In this document: one piece after another, positions 24,007-34,209 of the stretch | Layout of the letters: the number at the start of each line of letters is the position of its first letter | How positions within the stretch are numbered: the first letter of the stretch is position 1 | Source of the DNA: Rhodoferax sp. | GTDB lineage: Bacteria; Pseudomonadota; Gammaproteobacteria; Burkholderiales; Burkholderiaceae_C | DNA: 64,000 nt | Assembly (NCBI RefSeq): GCF_013297935.1 | Contig: NZ_JAAFIX010000006.1 | Location: 116,617 to 180,616 of the forward strand | Reading direction: 5' to 3' | The notes under the pieces: model-generated | Databases searched by the model: none | What the model was told of the DNA's origin: nothing | The model's input: only the letters and a program-made list of their open reading frames with translations | Translations under genes and position numbers: made by a program

Positions 24007-25893
24007 TCAGGCAGCCAAGCGCTGCGCCAGTTGGGCTTTGGTCTCTTCGAGTTCCTTCGGCAAATGGTAGGCCAGTTGGGTGAACAGTTCGGTGTGCAAG
24101 GCGATCTCGGCCTTCCAGTCGTCCTTGTTCAGGCTGGTCACGGAGTCAAACTGGGCTTGGCTGAAGTCCAGCCCGGTCCAGTTGATTTCAGAATACTGAG
24201 GTGCCACGCCAAAGCCGGTCTCGGTACCGGTGGCCTTGCCCTCCAAGCGGTCAATCATCCACTTCAAGACGCGCATGTTTTCGCCGTAACCGGGCCAGAC
24301 GAACTTGCCGTCGTCGCCCTTGCGGAACCAGTTGGTCGTGAAAATCTTGGGTTGCTGGGCGCCGGAGGTCGCCAGCTTGGCGCCGATGTTGAGCCAGTGC
24401 TGGAAATAGTCGCTCATGTTGTAGCCCATGAAGGGCAGCATCGCAAACGGGTCACGGCGCACGATACCGGCCTGGCCGGTTGCGGCGGCAGTGGTTTCCG
24501 AGCCCATGGTCGCAGCCATGTAGACGCCTTCGGTCCAGTTGCGGGCTTCTGTCACCAATGGCACCGTGGTCGAGCGGCGGCCACCGAAAATGAAGGCGTC
24601 AATGTCCACACCGTTGGCATCGTCCCACTGGCTGTCCAGCGCAGGGTTGTTGCCGGCCGCCACGGTGAAGCGGGCGTTGGGGTGGGCGGCCTTGGCGCCG
24701 GTTTCCTTGGCAATAGCGGGCGTCCAGTCCTTGCCTTGCCAGTCGATCAAATGATCGGGCATGCCGCCGGTGTCTTTCTCCATGCCTTCCCACCACACGT
24801 CGCCGTCATCGGTGAGCGCCACGTTCGTGAAGATCACGTTTTTGTCCAAGCTGGCCATGCAGTTGGGGTTGGTGTGGAAGTTGGTGCCAGGGGCCACGCC
24901 AAAGTAACCCGCTTCGGGGTTGATGGCGTAGAGCTTGCCGTCGGCATTGGGCTTGATCCAGGCAATATCGTCGCCAATGGTGGTGACTTTCCAGCCTTCA
25001 AAGCCGGTGGGTGGCACCAGCATGGAGAAGTTGGTTTTGCCGCAGGCGCTGGGGAAGGCGGCAGCCACGTGGTACTTTTTACCCTCGGGGTTGGTCACGC
25101 CCAGGATGAGCATGTGCTCGGCCAACCAACCCTGGTCGCGGCCCATATTGGAGGCAATGCGCAGGGCAAAGCATTTCTTGCCCAACAAGGCGTTGCCGCC
25201 GTAACCGGAGCCATACGACCAGATCTCGCGGGTCTCGGGGTAGTGCACGATGTACTTGGTTTTATTGCAAGGCCACTTCACGTCGGCCTGGCCGTCAACC
25301 AAGGGTGCGCCCACGGTGTGCACGCAAGGCACAAAAGCGCCGTCAACGCCCAGCACGTCGTACACCGCTTTGCCCATGCGGGTCATGATGCGCTGGTTGA
25401 CCGCCACATAGGCACTGTCTGACAGCTCAATGCCGATGTGCGCAATGTGCGAACCCAAAGGGCCCATGGAGAACGGCACCACATACATGGTGCGGCCGGC
25501 CATGCAGCCGTCAAACAGGGCGGGCGTTCCATCGGCCTGGCCGGTTTGCAGAATCTTGCGCATCTCTGCCGGGGCCATCCAGTTGTTGGTGGGGCCGGCG
25601 TTTTCTTTTTGCTGTGCGCAGATGTAGGTGCGGTCTTCAACGCGGGCCACATCGCTCGGGTCCGAGCAGGCGAGGAAGCTGTTGGGGCGCTTGAGGGGGT
25701 TGAGTTTTTTGAAAGTTCCGGCGTCAACCAATTGCTGGCACAGGCGCTGGTACTCTTCTTCCGAGCCGTCGCACCAGTACACGTCTTTGGGTTTGCACAG
25801 GGCGACCATGTCGGCGACCCAAGCGACCAGCGCAGGGTTTTTGACATAGCTAGGGGTGTTGAGGGTCAGGCCCTGCATCACGGGTGCGTTCAT
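24007..25893 (-). CDS. pckG: Phosphoenolpyruvate carboxykinase (GTP)
   Basis: A 628-residue GTP-dependent PEP carboxykinase converting oxaloacetate and GTP to PEP, GDP and CO2 in gluconeogenesis. Diagnostic features are [17 protein letters not shown], the kinase P-loop [13 protein letters not shown], the [20 protein letters not shown] metal/GTP region, and [14 protein letters not shown]. Length matches the GTP class (about 600), not the ATP class (about 530). It is a single transcription unit with a palindrome just before its ribosome site (GGAGC). Cytoplasmic. Confidence 0.96.
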   Translation of the reverse strand: MNAPVMQGLTLNTPSYVKNPALVAWVADMVALCKPKDVYWCDGSEEEYQRLCQQLVDAGTFKKLNPLKRPNSFLACSDPSDVARVEDRTYICAQQKENAGPTNNWMAPAEMRKILQTGQADGTPALFDGCMAGRTMYVVPFSMGPLGSHIAHIGIELSDSAYVAVNQRIMTRMGKAVYDVLGVDGAFVPCVHTVGAPLVDGQADVKWPCNKTKYIVHYPETREIWSYGSGYGGNALLGKKCFALRIASNMGRDQGWLAEHMLILGVTNPEGKKYHVAAAFPSACGKTNFSMLVPPTGFEGWKVTTIGDDIAWIKPNADGKLYAINPEAGYFGVAPGTNFHTNPNCMASLDKNVIFTNVALTDDGDVWWEGMEKDTGGMPDHLIDWQGKDWTPAIAKETGAKAAHPNARFTVAAGNNPALDSQWDDANGVDIDAFIFGGRRSTTVPLVTEARNWTEGVYMAATMGSETTAAATGQAGIVRRDPFAMLPFMGYNMSDYFQHWLNIGAKLATSGAQQPKIFTTNWFRKGDDGKFVWPGYGENMRVLKWMIDRLEGKATGTETGFGVAPQYSEINWTGLDFSQAQFDSVTSLNKDDWKAEIALHTELFTQLAYHLPKELEETKAQLAQRLAA

Positions 25894-25907
25894 GAAAAGC
25901 TCCTAAG

Positions 25908-25927
25908 TTTGAAAACGTCTTTTCAAA
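25908..25927 (-). promoter_or_regulatory. Palindrome before pckG
   Basis: TTTGAAAA-CGTC-TTTTCAAA is a perfect inverted repeat 15 bp upstream of the pckG start. It may be an operator for a sugar or gluconeogenesis regulator, or an mRNA hairpin. No regulator gene is adjacent. Confidence 0.4.
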
Positions 25928-26108
25928 ATCAGTTGCTGCCACCTGCCCAGCCACGAACTTTGAGAAACCGGCTTCGCGTCATCAATGCGACCTGTAAGTC
26001 CACCATGACCGGGAGCTGATTCTATGAACTCGTACCCAAGTTACCAAGCGATTACCGACTAACTTTATGCAAAACCTGCATTGGTTTATGCGGCAAATAA
26101 AGTGGAGC

Positions 26109-26133
26109 CAAAAAAAGGACGCATTGAGCGTCC
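26109..26133 (-). terminator. Terminator after the glutathione peroxidase gene
   Basis: On the minus strand GGACGC-TCAAT-GCGTCC is followed by a run of seven T, 22 bp after the peroxidase stop codon. Confidence 0.85.
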
Positions 26134-26155
26134 GGGTTGCTGCTTCTTCAATCTG

Positions 26156-26737
26156 TCAGGGGGAGCGCAGTGTTTTCTCAATGCTTGCCACCAAGCGCGG
26201 GTCTTCCGGCAGCATCTCACCCGAAAAACTGGCGACGACCGAGCCTTTTCTGTCCACCAGGTATTTGTGAAAGTTCCAACGCGGCGGGGTGCCGCTCTGG
26301 GCGGCTAACTCTTTGTAGAACGGGCTGGCGGCGCTCCCCGATACGGTGCTTTTGGCAAACATCGGGAATTTCACCCCGTAGGTGTTGAAGCAAAAATCTG
26401 CGATCTGCTTGCTGTTGCCTGGCTCTTGTTGGCCAAAGTCATTGGAGGGAAAGCCCAGCACCACGAAGCCCCGGCCCTGGTAGCGGGCGTGAATTTTCTC
26501 CAAACCTTCGTACTGGTTGGTAAAGCCGCAGTAGCTGGCGGTATTCACGACCAGCGCCACCTTGCCGCTGAACTGGCACAGGTTTTGAGGTTTATCGTCC
26601 TGCAGGCGGGGCACCGTTTTCTGCCAGAGAGGTGCACACAGGGCCTTGGGTCCGTCTTTCGGGGCGTCAGCCCGCGCGGTCATGACGACCAGCAATAAAA
26701 AAGCGGCCGAAGCCGCTTGTTTCCATGGGGTGCGCAT
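26156..26737 (-). CDS. Exported glutathione peroxidase family protein
   Basis: A 193-residue thiol peroxidase of the glutathione peroxidase family, with a signal peptide (LLLVVMTARA, cut about residue 24), so probably periplasmic. The active site is NTASYCGFTNQYEGLE with Cys70 in place of selenocysteine. GFPSNDFGQQEPG supplies the conserved Gln, and WNFHKYLVDR the Trp. Bacterial Cys forms often use thioredoxin rather than glutathione. It begins 14 bp after a 46-residue membrane peptide gene on the same strand, and a terminator follows. Confidence 0.92.
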   Translation of the reverse strand: MRTPWKQAASAAFLLLVVMTARADAPKDGPKALCAPLWQKTVPRLQDDKPQNLCQFSGKVALVVNTASYCGFTNQYEGLEKIHARYQGRGFVVLGFPSNDFGQQEPGNSKQIADFCFNTYGVKFPMFAKSTVSGSAASPFYKELAAQSGTPPRWNFHKYLVDRKGSVVASFSGEMLPEDPRLVASIEKTLRSP

Positions 26738-26751
26738 GCGCAGGGCCGGTT

Positions 26752-26892
26752 TCAGGCCATCGACACGGCAATAAATGCCAGCAAGAACATCAACACCGCG
26801 CCCACGATAGGCAGCACGATGGGCATCAAGGGCACAACTTCGTCCACCGGATCGGCAGCGTGGTTGTCATCGGAATGAACGGGTGCAGACAT
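26752..26892 (-). CDS. 46-residue single-span membrane peptide
   Basis: A short frame with AAGGA ahead of its ATG. The protein starts MSAPVHSDDNHAADPVDEVV, an acidic soluble part, then one hydrophobic segment (residues 21-44, MPIVLPIVGAVLMFLLAFIA). It is probably co-transcribed with the peroxidase gene starting 14 bp later and is divergent from the tandem-AAA gene. No named family recognised. Confidence 0.6.
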   Translation of the reverse strand: MSAPVHSDDNHAADPVDEVVPLMPIVLPIVGAVLMFLLAFIAVSMA

Positions 26893-27049
26893 GGTCGATC
26901 CTTAGCGTGTCGTTGGTATGGCGCAGATTTTAGCCTCAGCGGCATTGAATCGGGTGCAGTCATCAGGGTGCGTGACGTGGCGGGTACTTCACATGCAGGA
27001 AAGACTGCGTTATCGTGGCCACAGCACAAGCCAGTGCCGGAGGCGTTGG

Positions 27050-29377
27050 ATGACCAAGCGTTCGTTGTTTATGCCCCAAGGGGGGCACCTGATCCCATCA
27101 CCGGGCTTGGAGCGCGCGCCCGTTCTGGATCTGATGTGCTCGCACTTTGTGTTGACACTGGCCGCGCGCCAGGGCGCGAGCTTCAATGTCCGCCGGGACT
27201 TTAACGGTGTGGTCGGGCTGGCAGGCCGCCACTTGCTGTGGCCGGTGTCTGTGCTGGCGCGTCTGCGGGAGTTTCTGGGGCGGCGTTGCGTGGGCAATGA
27301 GCTCTGGCGGGGCCACGAAGCCCTGTCGCCCGCAGAGTTTTTGGAGCGGCATGGCGTTTGGTGTGGCCCCTACGACGAGGCCACCTTGTTCTTTTTTCTG
27401 GATGAATACGCCAAAGACCAACCCAAAGACTTGATCTCCGTGCTGGCGGTGACGGGTGATTGGCTCAACCACGCACTCAAAAAGCAGTCCACCCTCGTCG
27501 AAAAAAACATCAATGCGCTGGCGGGTCTGCTGCAGCTCAACAAGGCAGAGCGGGCACTGCTGCTCTACGGCACGCTGGCCCGCTACCAACGGGACATGCG
27601 CAGTATCTTGGTGGAGTTCAAGGTCAATAACGCGGCCGAGGCTTACGCGGCCATTGCCGAAGTCGCCCATGTCAACGCCCAGGAACTCGGTGAGGCCTTG
27701 CGCGCCGGTTCGCGGCTGGAGCGCATCGGCCTGGTCGAGAACTTGATTTCTGAGCACAACATCACCGACCTCGCCGACCTCATGAAGGTCAGCGAAAAGC
27801 TGCCCCCGGTGCTTATGCGGCAGTACCGCGACCATGCCGAGCTCATGGCCGTGTTCACCCGCCTCTCCGGCAAAACGGAGCTCCGGCTGGAGGACTTCGC
27901 CTTTGTGGCCGAGGACGCCCAGGTCCTGTGCCAGGTGCTGCAGCACGCGGTCGCCCGCAAAGAGCCGGGCGTCAATATCCTGCTGTACGGCCCGCCGGGT
28001 ACAGGGAAAACAGAGCTGGCCAAGGTCATGGCACAAGAGGCCGGCCTGGAGCTCTTTGAGGTTGAATACGCCGACCGCGACGGCAACTCCCTCAGCGGCC
28101 GCGACCGCTACCGCTCGCTCCAGATTGCGCAGGTTTTTCTCAAAGGGAGTGCCCAAGCCGCGCTGCTGTTTGATGAGGTGGAAGATGTGTTTCCCCCTTT
28201 GTCGACAGAAACGGCGAGCTATCTTGCCCGCGCCGATGCCCAAGCCAGCCCGGCAAGCGGCAGCGTGAGTGGCAAGGCCTGGGTGAATCAAATCCTGGAG
28301 TCCAACGCCGTGCCCACCATCTGGGTGACCAACCGGATTGAACAGATAGACCGCGCTTTTCTCCGGCGCTTTGCCTACCACTTGGAGTTGAAATCCCCGC
28401 CGCCCGGTGCTCGCGAGGGCGTGGTGCGCAAAACGCTGGAAGGCATGCCGGTCAGCGACGCCTTTGTGGCCCGTCTCTCGGCCCGAAAAGGGCTCACCCC
28501 CGCACAAATTCGCACGGCAGCGCGATTTGCCCGGCTGAGCACCGCCGAAGCCGAAACCGGCGATGCTGCCCGACTCGAAGCCCTGATCGACCGGCAGTTA
28601 CACAACGCGGACCTCGCGCTGGGCAGGCCACCGGCAGCGCAGGGCCGTGCACAGGCGCTCAGCCGCTACGACCTCGAGTACCTGAACATCGAATGCCGCT
28701 TCGCACTGCCGCGGATCGTGCAGTCGCTGGCAGCCCGTGGGCACGGTACCTTGTGCTTTCACGGTCTCCCCGGAACCGGTAAAACGGCATTGGCAGAGCA
28801 CATTGCCCAAGCCTTGGGGCGGCCCCTGCTGATCAAGCGGGCCAGCGACCTGATGAGCAAATACGTGGGCGAAACCGAGCAAAACATGGCCGCCATGTTC
28901 CGCGAGGCGGAAGCTGAATCCACAGTGCTGTTGCTCGATGAGGCCGACAGCTTTCTGCAGGACCGGCGCGGGGCACACCGGAGCTACGAGGTGAGCGAGG
29001 TGAATGAAATGCTGCAAGGCATGGAGCGTCACCGTGGTGTTTTCATTTGCACGACCAACCTGATGGATCGCTTGGACGAGGCCGCGCTGCGCCGGTTTAC
29101 CTTCAAGATTCAGTTCCTGGCACTTACGCCGGACCAGCGGGCGCGCCTGTTTGTGCAGGAAGCTTGCGGCAATGAGGCGGCTGCCCTCACGCCGGAGCTG
29201 CGCAGCCGACTGCAGCAACTCGACCAGCTCAGCCTGGGGGACTTTGCCGCGGTGAAACAGCAACTGCTGATTCTCGACGCGGAGATCTCCGCAGAAGAAT
29301 TCCTGGAACAGCTCACCGCAGAGCACCGGATCAAGCCGCTGGTGCGTGAGCGGCGCAGCATGGGCTTTGTGAGCTGA
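27050..29377 (+). CDS. Tandem AAA+ ATPase of unknown function
   Basis: A 775-residue soluble protein with two AAA modules behind an N-terminal domain of about 280 residues that I do not recognise. Module 1 has GPPGTGKT at 314-321 and Walker B LLFDEVED (Asp375-Glu376). Module 2 has GLPGTGKT at 572-579, SKYVGETEQNM, Walker B VLLLDEADSF (Asp630-Glu631) and an arginine-finger-like ALRRFTFK. The second module resembles classic AAA remodellers such as spastin/katanin or CDC48, while the first looks divergent. The ATG at 27050 is chosen because GGAGG lies 6 bp before it; the frame is open further upstream. No signal peptide. Neighbours give no pathway, so substrate unfolding or complex disassembly is only the family's general job. 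Confidence 0.85.
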   Translation: MTKRSLFMPQGGHLIPSPGLERAPVLDLMCSHFVLTLAARQGASFNVRRDFNGVVGLAGRHLLWPVSVLARLREFLGRRCVGNELWRGHEALSPAEFLERHGVWCGPYDEATLFFFLDEYAKDQPKDLISVLAVTGDWLNHALKKQSTLVEKNINALAGLLQLNKAERALLLYGTLARYQRDMRSILVEFKVNNAAEAYAAIAEVAHVNAQELGEALRAGSRLERIGLVENLISEHNITDLADLMKVSEKLPPVLMRQYRDHAELMAVFTRLSGKTELRLEDFAFVAEDAQVLCQVLQHAVARKEPGVNILLYGPPGTGKTELAKVMAQEAGLELFEVEYADRDGNSLSGRDRYRSLQIAQVFLKGSAQAALLFDEVEDVFPPLSTETASYLARADAQASPASGSVSGKAWVNQILESNAVPTIWVTNRIEQIDRAFLRRFAYHLELKSPPPGAREGVVRKTLEGMPVSDAFVARLSARKGLTPAQIRTAARFARLSTAEAETGDAARLEALIDRQLHNADLALGRPPAAQGRAQALSRYDLEYLNIECRFALPRIVQSLAARGHGTLCFHGLPGTGKTALAEHIAQALGRPLLIKRASDLMSKYVGETEQNMAAMFREAEAESTVLLLDEADSFLQDRRGAHRSYEVSEVNEMLQGMERHRGVFICTTNLMDRLDEAALRRFTFKIQFLALTPDQRARLFVQEACGNEAAALTPELRSRLQQLDQLSLGDFAAVKQQLLILDAEISAEEFLEQLTAEHRIKPLVRERRSMGFVS

Positions 29378-29566
29378 CTGGCGGTGCGGCTATCCAAATC
29401 CGGTGAAACCGGCATTTTGGTAACTCCGGTGAAACTTTTTTCAAATTCTTGTCAACCGCTCCCGCGTCTGGTGCGTGATATACCCAAGCGGGTGCATTTT
29501 CTCCGGGCCGTTGGAACCAAACCGGGGCATGTATTGCACTCTAGAGCAACCTAACGTGCAGTGAAT

Positions 29567-29860
29567 ATGCAAAAAAACACGATTGAAGTGCCTGAAAAAG
29601 GAACCTACAAGTGGCAGCTGTTTGACTACTGGTCGGGTGAATACCGCCAGACGCACGCCGCGCACAACGCTTACATTGCACTCAATTTCGCCGGGGCACT
29701 GGACGCCTGCAAGTCGAAATTCCAAACCTTGGTGCAACAGCACCGCGCAAAAGCCGCTGATGCGGCCACCGGTGCCCGCCACCAGCGCGCCATTGAGCGC
29801 CTGCAAAACACCCTGTCGGGTGCTGCGGTCGCCTACGAAAGCGGCTTTCACCGCCACTAA
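29567..29860 (+). CDS. Hypothetical 97-residue protein
   Basis: A small basic, helical-looking protein rich in His, Ala and Gln, with no signal peptide or membrane segment. It begins MQKNTIEVPEKGTYKWQLFD and ends AAVAYESGFHRH. An in-frame GTG lies 6 bp upstream. It is on the same strand as the tandem-AAA gene but 189 bp away, and its stop is 11 bp from the convergent recQ stop. I do not recognise the family. The codon usage looks like its neighbours, which supports a real gene. Confidence 0.65.
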   Translation: MQKNTIEVPEKGTYKWQLFDYWSGEYRQTHAAHNAYIALNFAGALDACKSKFQTLVQQHRAKAADAATGARHQRAIERLQNTLSGAAVAYESGFHRH

Positions 29861-29871
29861 GCCCCACGGGC

Positions 29872-31806
29872 TTACTGGAGCGCGACGACCTTCAACACGT
29901 CGTCGGCATACGCCTCCAGCTTCTTCGCACCAATACCGCTAATGCCTTGCAAATCATCAATGGTTTGCGGGGCACGCTGGGCAATAGCTGCCAGAGTTGC
30001 GTCGTGAAAAATCACATAGGCCGGTAAATTGTGCTCCTGCGCCACCTCGGCGCGCCAGGCCTTGAGGGCCGAGTAGCGGAGCAAGCCTTCGCTGTCCAGA
30101 TTGATAGGCGCCTTGACCACCGCGCCCAACCGGGCACTCTTGCGGGGCTTGCGCTCTGCCGGTGCCGACACAGATTCCCGCAGCATGACCGCCACATCAC
30201 CCTTGAGCACTGCGCGGGATTCAGCCGTGAGTTGCAGGGTGTTGAAGGCTTTCGCATCCACTGCCACCGCCCCCATGGCAATGAGTTGGCGCAACACGCC
30301 GCGTAGCTGCAACTCGCTGAAGTCTTTGCCGATGCCGAAAGTGCTCAGGGCTTCGTGGCCGTATTGGGTCACTTTTTCGGTGGTTTTGCCGCGAACAATG
30401 TCCATCAAATGCCCGGCCCCGAAGCTCACCCCGCTCATCTGCTGAATGCGGTAAACAGTGCTGAGCAGTTTGCGGGCGGCATCCGTGCCGTCCCAAACAT
30501 CGGGCGGATTCAGGCAGTTATCGCAATTCCCACATTGCCCCCACGCTCCGCCGCTCTGCGGGTCGCTGCCCCCCGGGGGGGCTAATTCCCCTTGGGGCGG
30601 CCCGGCGGGGAATTGTGGCCCACGTCCGTATACCTCGCCAAAATAACCCAGCAAGCGGACGCGGCGGCAATCGGTGGCTTCGGCCAAGCCGAGCAGGGCG
30701 TCGAGCTTGCCCCGCATGACTTGCTTGAATTCTTCGCTGGCCGGGCTCTCGTCGATCATGCGGCGCTGGTTCACCACATCTTGCAGTCCATAGGCCATCC
30801 AGGCGTCTGCGGGCAGGCCGTCCCGCCCTGCCCGTCCGGTCTCCTGGTAGTAGCCCTCGATATTTTTGGGCATGTCGCGGTGCGCCACAAAGCGCACGTC
30901 CGGCTTGTCGATGCCCATGCCAAACGCAATGGTGGCCACCATGACAATGCCTTCCTCGCGCAAAAACCGGTCCTGGTTGTTCTGCCGGACCTTGGTGTCC
31001 AGCCCGGCGTGGTAGGGCAGGGCTTTGATGCCGGCGTCCACCAGCGTCTGCGCCATGTCTTCTACTTTTTTGCGGCTCTGGCAGTAGACGATACCGGCCT
31101 CGCCCTCGTGCTCCCGCTCGATAAAGCGCAGCAGTTGGGTGGTGGAGTCTTTTTTCTCGACGATGGTGTAGCGGATGTTGGGGCGGTCAAAGCTGCTCAC
31201 AAACGCCCGGGCGTCTTCGAGTTGCAGGCGCTCCAGAATGTCGGCGCGGGTCAGGTCGTCGGCGGTCGCGGTGAGCGCAATGCGGGGCACACCGGGGTAG
31301 CGCTCGTGCAGCACGGTGAGGTTGCGGTAGTCGGGCCGGAAGTCGTGGCCCCATTGGCTCACGCAGTGGGCCTCGTCAATCGCAAACAGGCTCAGTTTGC
31401 CGCGCTCAAAGAGCGAGTCCAAGAGCGCCAGAAAGCGCGCATTGCTGACCCGCTCCGGGGCGGCGTAGAGCAGGGTGATCTCGCCGCGGAGCAACTGTTG
31501 CTCAATCTGGTAGGCCTCGTCGCTGCTCAGGGTGCTGTTCAAAAATGCGGCGCTCACACCGGCTTCATGCAGGGCGCCCACTTGGTCGTGCATTAGGGCA
31601 ATGAGGGGCGAAATGACCAGCGTGGCGCCCAAGCCCGCTTGCTGACGGGCGATGGCGGGCACCTGGTAGCACAGGCTTTTACCGCCGCCGGTGGGCATGA
31701 GCACCAGCGCGTCGCCTCCGGCAATCACATGTTCCACGATGGATTCCTGCGGCCCCCGGAAGGCGGGGTAGCCGAAAACATCACGAAGAATGGACAAGTG
31801 AGGCAC
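29872..31806 (-). CDS. recQ: ATP-dependent DNA helicase RecQ
   Basis: A 644-residue RecQ with helicase domains ([57 protein letters not shown]), a zinc-binding RQC region and a C-terminal HRDC domain ([12 protein letters not shown] to [17 protein letters not shown]). It unwinds DNA 3' to 5' in RecF-pathway repair. Unusually, 33 residues (392-424, Gly/Pro rich) are inserted between the first zinc ligand segment ([13 protein letters not shown]) and CGNCDNC. Start is GTG before [10 protein letters not shown]; no ATG fits. A dispersed repeat sits 5 bp upstream of the start. Confidence 0.93.
   Translation of the reverse strand: MPHLSILRDVFGYPAFRGPQESIVEHVIAGGDALVLMPTGGGKSLCYQVPAIARQQAGLGATLVISPLIALMHDQVGALHEAGVSAAFLNSTLSSDEAYQIEQQLLRGEITLLYAAPERVSNARFLALLDSLFERGKLSLFAIDEAHCVSQWGHDFRPDYRNLTVLHERYPGVPRIALTATADDLTRADILERLQLEDARAFVSSFDRPNIRYTIVEKKDSTTQLLRFIEREHEGEAGIVYCQSRKKVEDMAQTLVDAGIKALPYHAGLDTKVRQNNQDRFLREEGIVMVATIAFGMGIDKPDVRFVAHRDMPKNIEGYYQETGRAGRDGLPADAWMAYGLQDVVNQRRMIDESPASEEFKQVMRGKLDALLGLAEATDCRRVRLLGYFGEVYGRGPQFPAGPPQGELAPPGGSDPQSGGAWGQCGNCDNCLNPPDVWDGTDAARKLLSTVYRIQQMSGVSFGAGHLMDIVRGKTTEKVTQYGHEALSTFGIGKDFSELQLRGVLRQLIAMGAVAVDAKAFNTLQLTAESRAVLKGDVAVMLRESVSAPAERKPRKSARLGAVVKAPINLDSEGLLRYSALKAWRAEVAQEHNLPAYVIFHDATLAAIAQRAPQTIDDLQGISGIGAKKLEAYADDVLKVVALQ
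30535..30633 (-). repeat. GC-rich palindromic insert within recQ
   Basis: The in-frame insert in the zinc region contains nested palindromes: GCCCCCCGGGGGGGC at 30568-30582, and AATTCCCC (30584-30591) with GGGGAATT (30607-30614) around CCCCTTGGGG. This composition is unlike the rest of recQ and resembles the GC-rich intergenic palindromes I associate with Comamonadaceae genomes. Confidence 0.6.
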
Positions 31807-31810
31807 TAAA

Positions 31811-31861
31811 TTGCTATCAAAACAGGAGCTATCTGCGCAGTATCTGCGAGGGCTAAAGGCC
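31811..31861 (+). repeat. Dispersed 51-bp repeat upstream of recQ
   Basis: A full intergenic copy used here as reference: GCTA at positions 3-6, GGAGC at 15-19, GCGCA at 25-29, GGGCTA at 40-45, ending GGCC. It lies within the 5' leader or promoter of recQ. Confidence 0.85.
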
Positions 31862-31987
31862 AAAAACATGCCAAACCAGCCGGTCGGGCAGCGTAGCGGC
31901 ACTCGGGGGTGCAGCGGGGGCTATTGTCGGGCATGGGCGCAACCGGGCTGGCGGGGCGGCGGCAGATGTCGTTTAAAATCGCTGCTA

Positions 31988-32060
31988 CCCAAGGGGCGCT
32001 GCAGCCGGGGTCTGCCAAACGGCGGAACCGGTCAGGCTTGGGGACTCTCAACCGCGCTCA
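31988..32060 (+). ncRNA. SAH riboswitch upstream of split metH
   Basis: The 73-nt leader folds as the known S-adenosylhomocysteine riboswitch. CCCAAG (31988-31993) pairs with CTTGGG (32037-32042) as P1, and P2 is CCGG plus TCTGCC closed by GGCGGA plus CCGG. GGGCGC (31994-31999) pairs with GCGCTC (32054-32059) as the pseudoknot, one pair being G-U. The conserved GCGCTGC, CAGGCTTGG and CGCGCTCA stretches match my memory of the family. SAH binding should turn on methionine synthase to clear SAH-derived homocysteine. It ends 30 bp before the metH1 start. Confidence 0.82.
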
Positions 32061-32090
32061 CTTGTTTGTAACCACACAGTGAGCCGCACC

Positions 32091-33167
<1,077 letters not shown>

Positions 33168-33181
33168 GCCGCGACATTGCC

Positions 33182-34180
33182 ATGAAAAAAGTCGCCTGGG
33201 GCGTGCTCAGCACCGCCAAGATCGGCATGGAGAAGGTCACGCCCGCGCTCATGCGCAGCCAGTGGTGTGATGTGCAGGCTATCGCCTCGCGTTCCTTGGA
33301 GGGCGCGCAGGCGGCGGCTGGCAAGTTGGGTATTCCCAAGGCCTACGGTTCGTATGAAGAACTGCTGGCCGACCCGAGCATTGAGGCCATTTACAACCCT
33401 CTGCCGAATGACCAGCATGTGCCTCTGACGCTGGCAGCAGCCCGCGCCGGCAAGCATGTGTTGTGCGAAAAGCCGATCGCCCTCACGGCTGATGAGGCCG
33501 CGCAGCTGCGCGAGGTGGCGGGCAAGGTGCACATCATGGAAGCCTTCATGGTGCGCTTTCACCCGCAGTGGCTGCGCACCCGCGAGCTGGTGGAAAGCGG
33601 CGCCTTGGGCGAAGTGCGGGCGGTCCAGGTGTGGTTCTCGTACTTCAACCGCAATGCGACCAATATCCGCAACGATGCCAGCAAGGGCGGCGGCGCGCTC
33701 ATGGACATTGGCTGCTACCCCATCGTAGCGGGTCGGTTTTTGTTTGGCACCGAGCCGGTGCGGGTGATGGCGCTGGCCGACATGGACCCCGACTTTGGCG
33801 TGGACCGCACCTTCAGCGCGCTGCTGGACTTTGGCCACGGCCGCCGCTTGGACTTCACGGTGTCCATGCAGACCACGCCCTACCAGCGGGTGCAGGTCAT
33901 CGGCACCGACAAACGGGTGGAGATCGAGATTCCGTTCAATGCGCCCCAGGGCCATGAAACCCGCATCTTGGTGGACGACGGCAAAGTGTTGGGCGGGCGC
34001 GAAGCCGTAGTCGAAACCTTTGCCGCCTGCGACCAGTACAGACTGGAGGGCGATGCCTTCTCGCTCGCCATCCGGGGCGTGCAGCCTTTGCAGTACGGCG
34101 TGGAAGACGCCATCCAGAACATGCGCATCATCGATGCCCTGTTTGCCTCCCAGTGCACCGGCGCCTGGGTTGCGGTGTAA
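33182..34180 (+). CDS. Gfo/Idh/MocA-family oxidoreductase
   Basis: A 332-residue NAD(P)-dependent dehydrogenase: N-terminal Rossmann fold starting KKVAWGVLSTAKIG, then AIYNPLPNDQHVPL, GKHVLCEKPIAL with the catalytic Lys of the EKP motif, and GALMDIGCYPI in the C-terminal beta-sheet domain, resembling dihydrodiol dehydrogenase-like members. The substrate, probably a sugar or cyclic diol, cannot be told. Its position between the two halves of methionine synthase is odd: 14 bp after metH1 and 29 bp before metH2, so it should share their riboswitch-controlled transcript. No methionine-related role is known to me. Confidence 0.9.
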   Translation: MKKVAWGVLSTAKIGMEKVTPALMRSQWCDVQAIASRSLEGAQAAAGKLGIPKAYGSYEELLADPSIEAIYNPLPNDQHVPLTLAAARAGKHVLCEKPIALTADEAAQLREVAGKVHIMEAFMVRFHPQWLRTRELVESGALGEVRAVQVWFSYFNRNATNIRNDASKGGGALMDIGCYPIVAGRFLFGTEPVRVMALADMDPDFGVDRTFSALLDFGHGRRLDFTVSMQTTPYQRVQVIGTDKRVEIEIPFNAPQGHETRILVDDGKVLGGREAVVETFAACDQYRLEGDAFSLAIRGVQPLQYGVEDAIQNMRIIDALFASQCTGAWVAV

Positions 34181-34209
34181 GCCGCTGAATTCTGATTTTT
34201 AGGTCAAAT

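Noticed and set aside
24031..25422. 463-codon plus-strand frame over pckG
   Set aside because: Antisense to a fully conserved enzyme gene; composition is typical of a shadow frame.
29399..29435. Two direct repeats TCCGGTGAAAC after the tandem-AAA gene
   Set aside because: Only two 11-bp copies 26 bp apart, with no further copies; too little for a CRISPR or iteron array.
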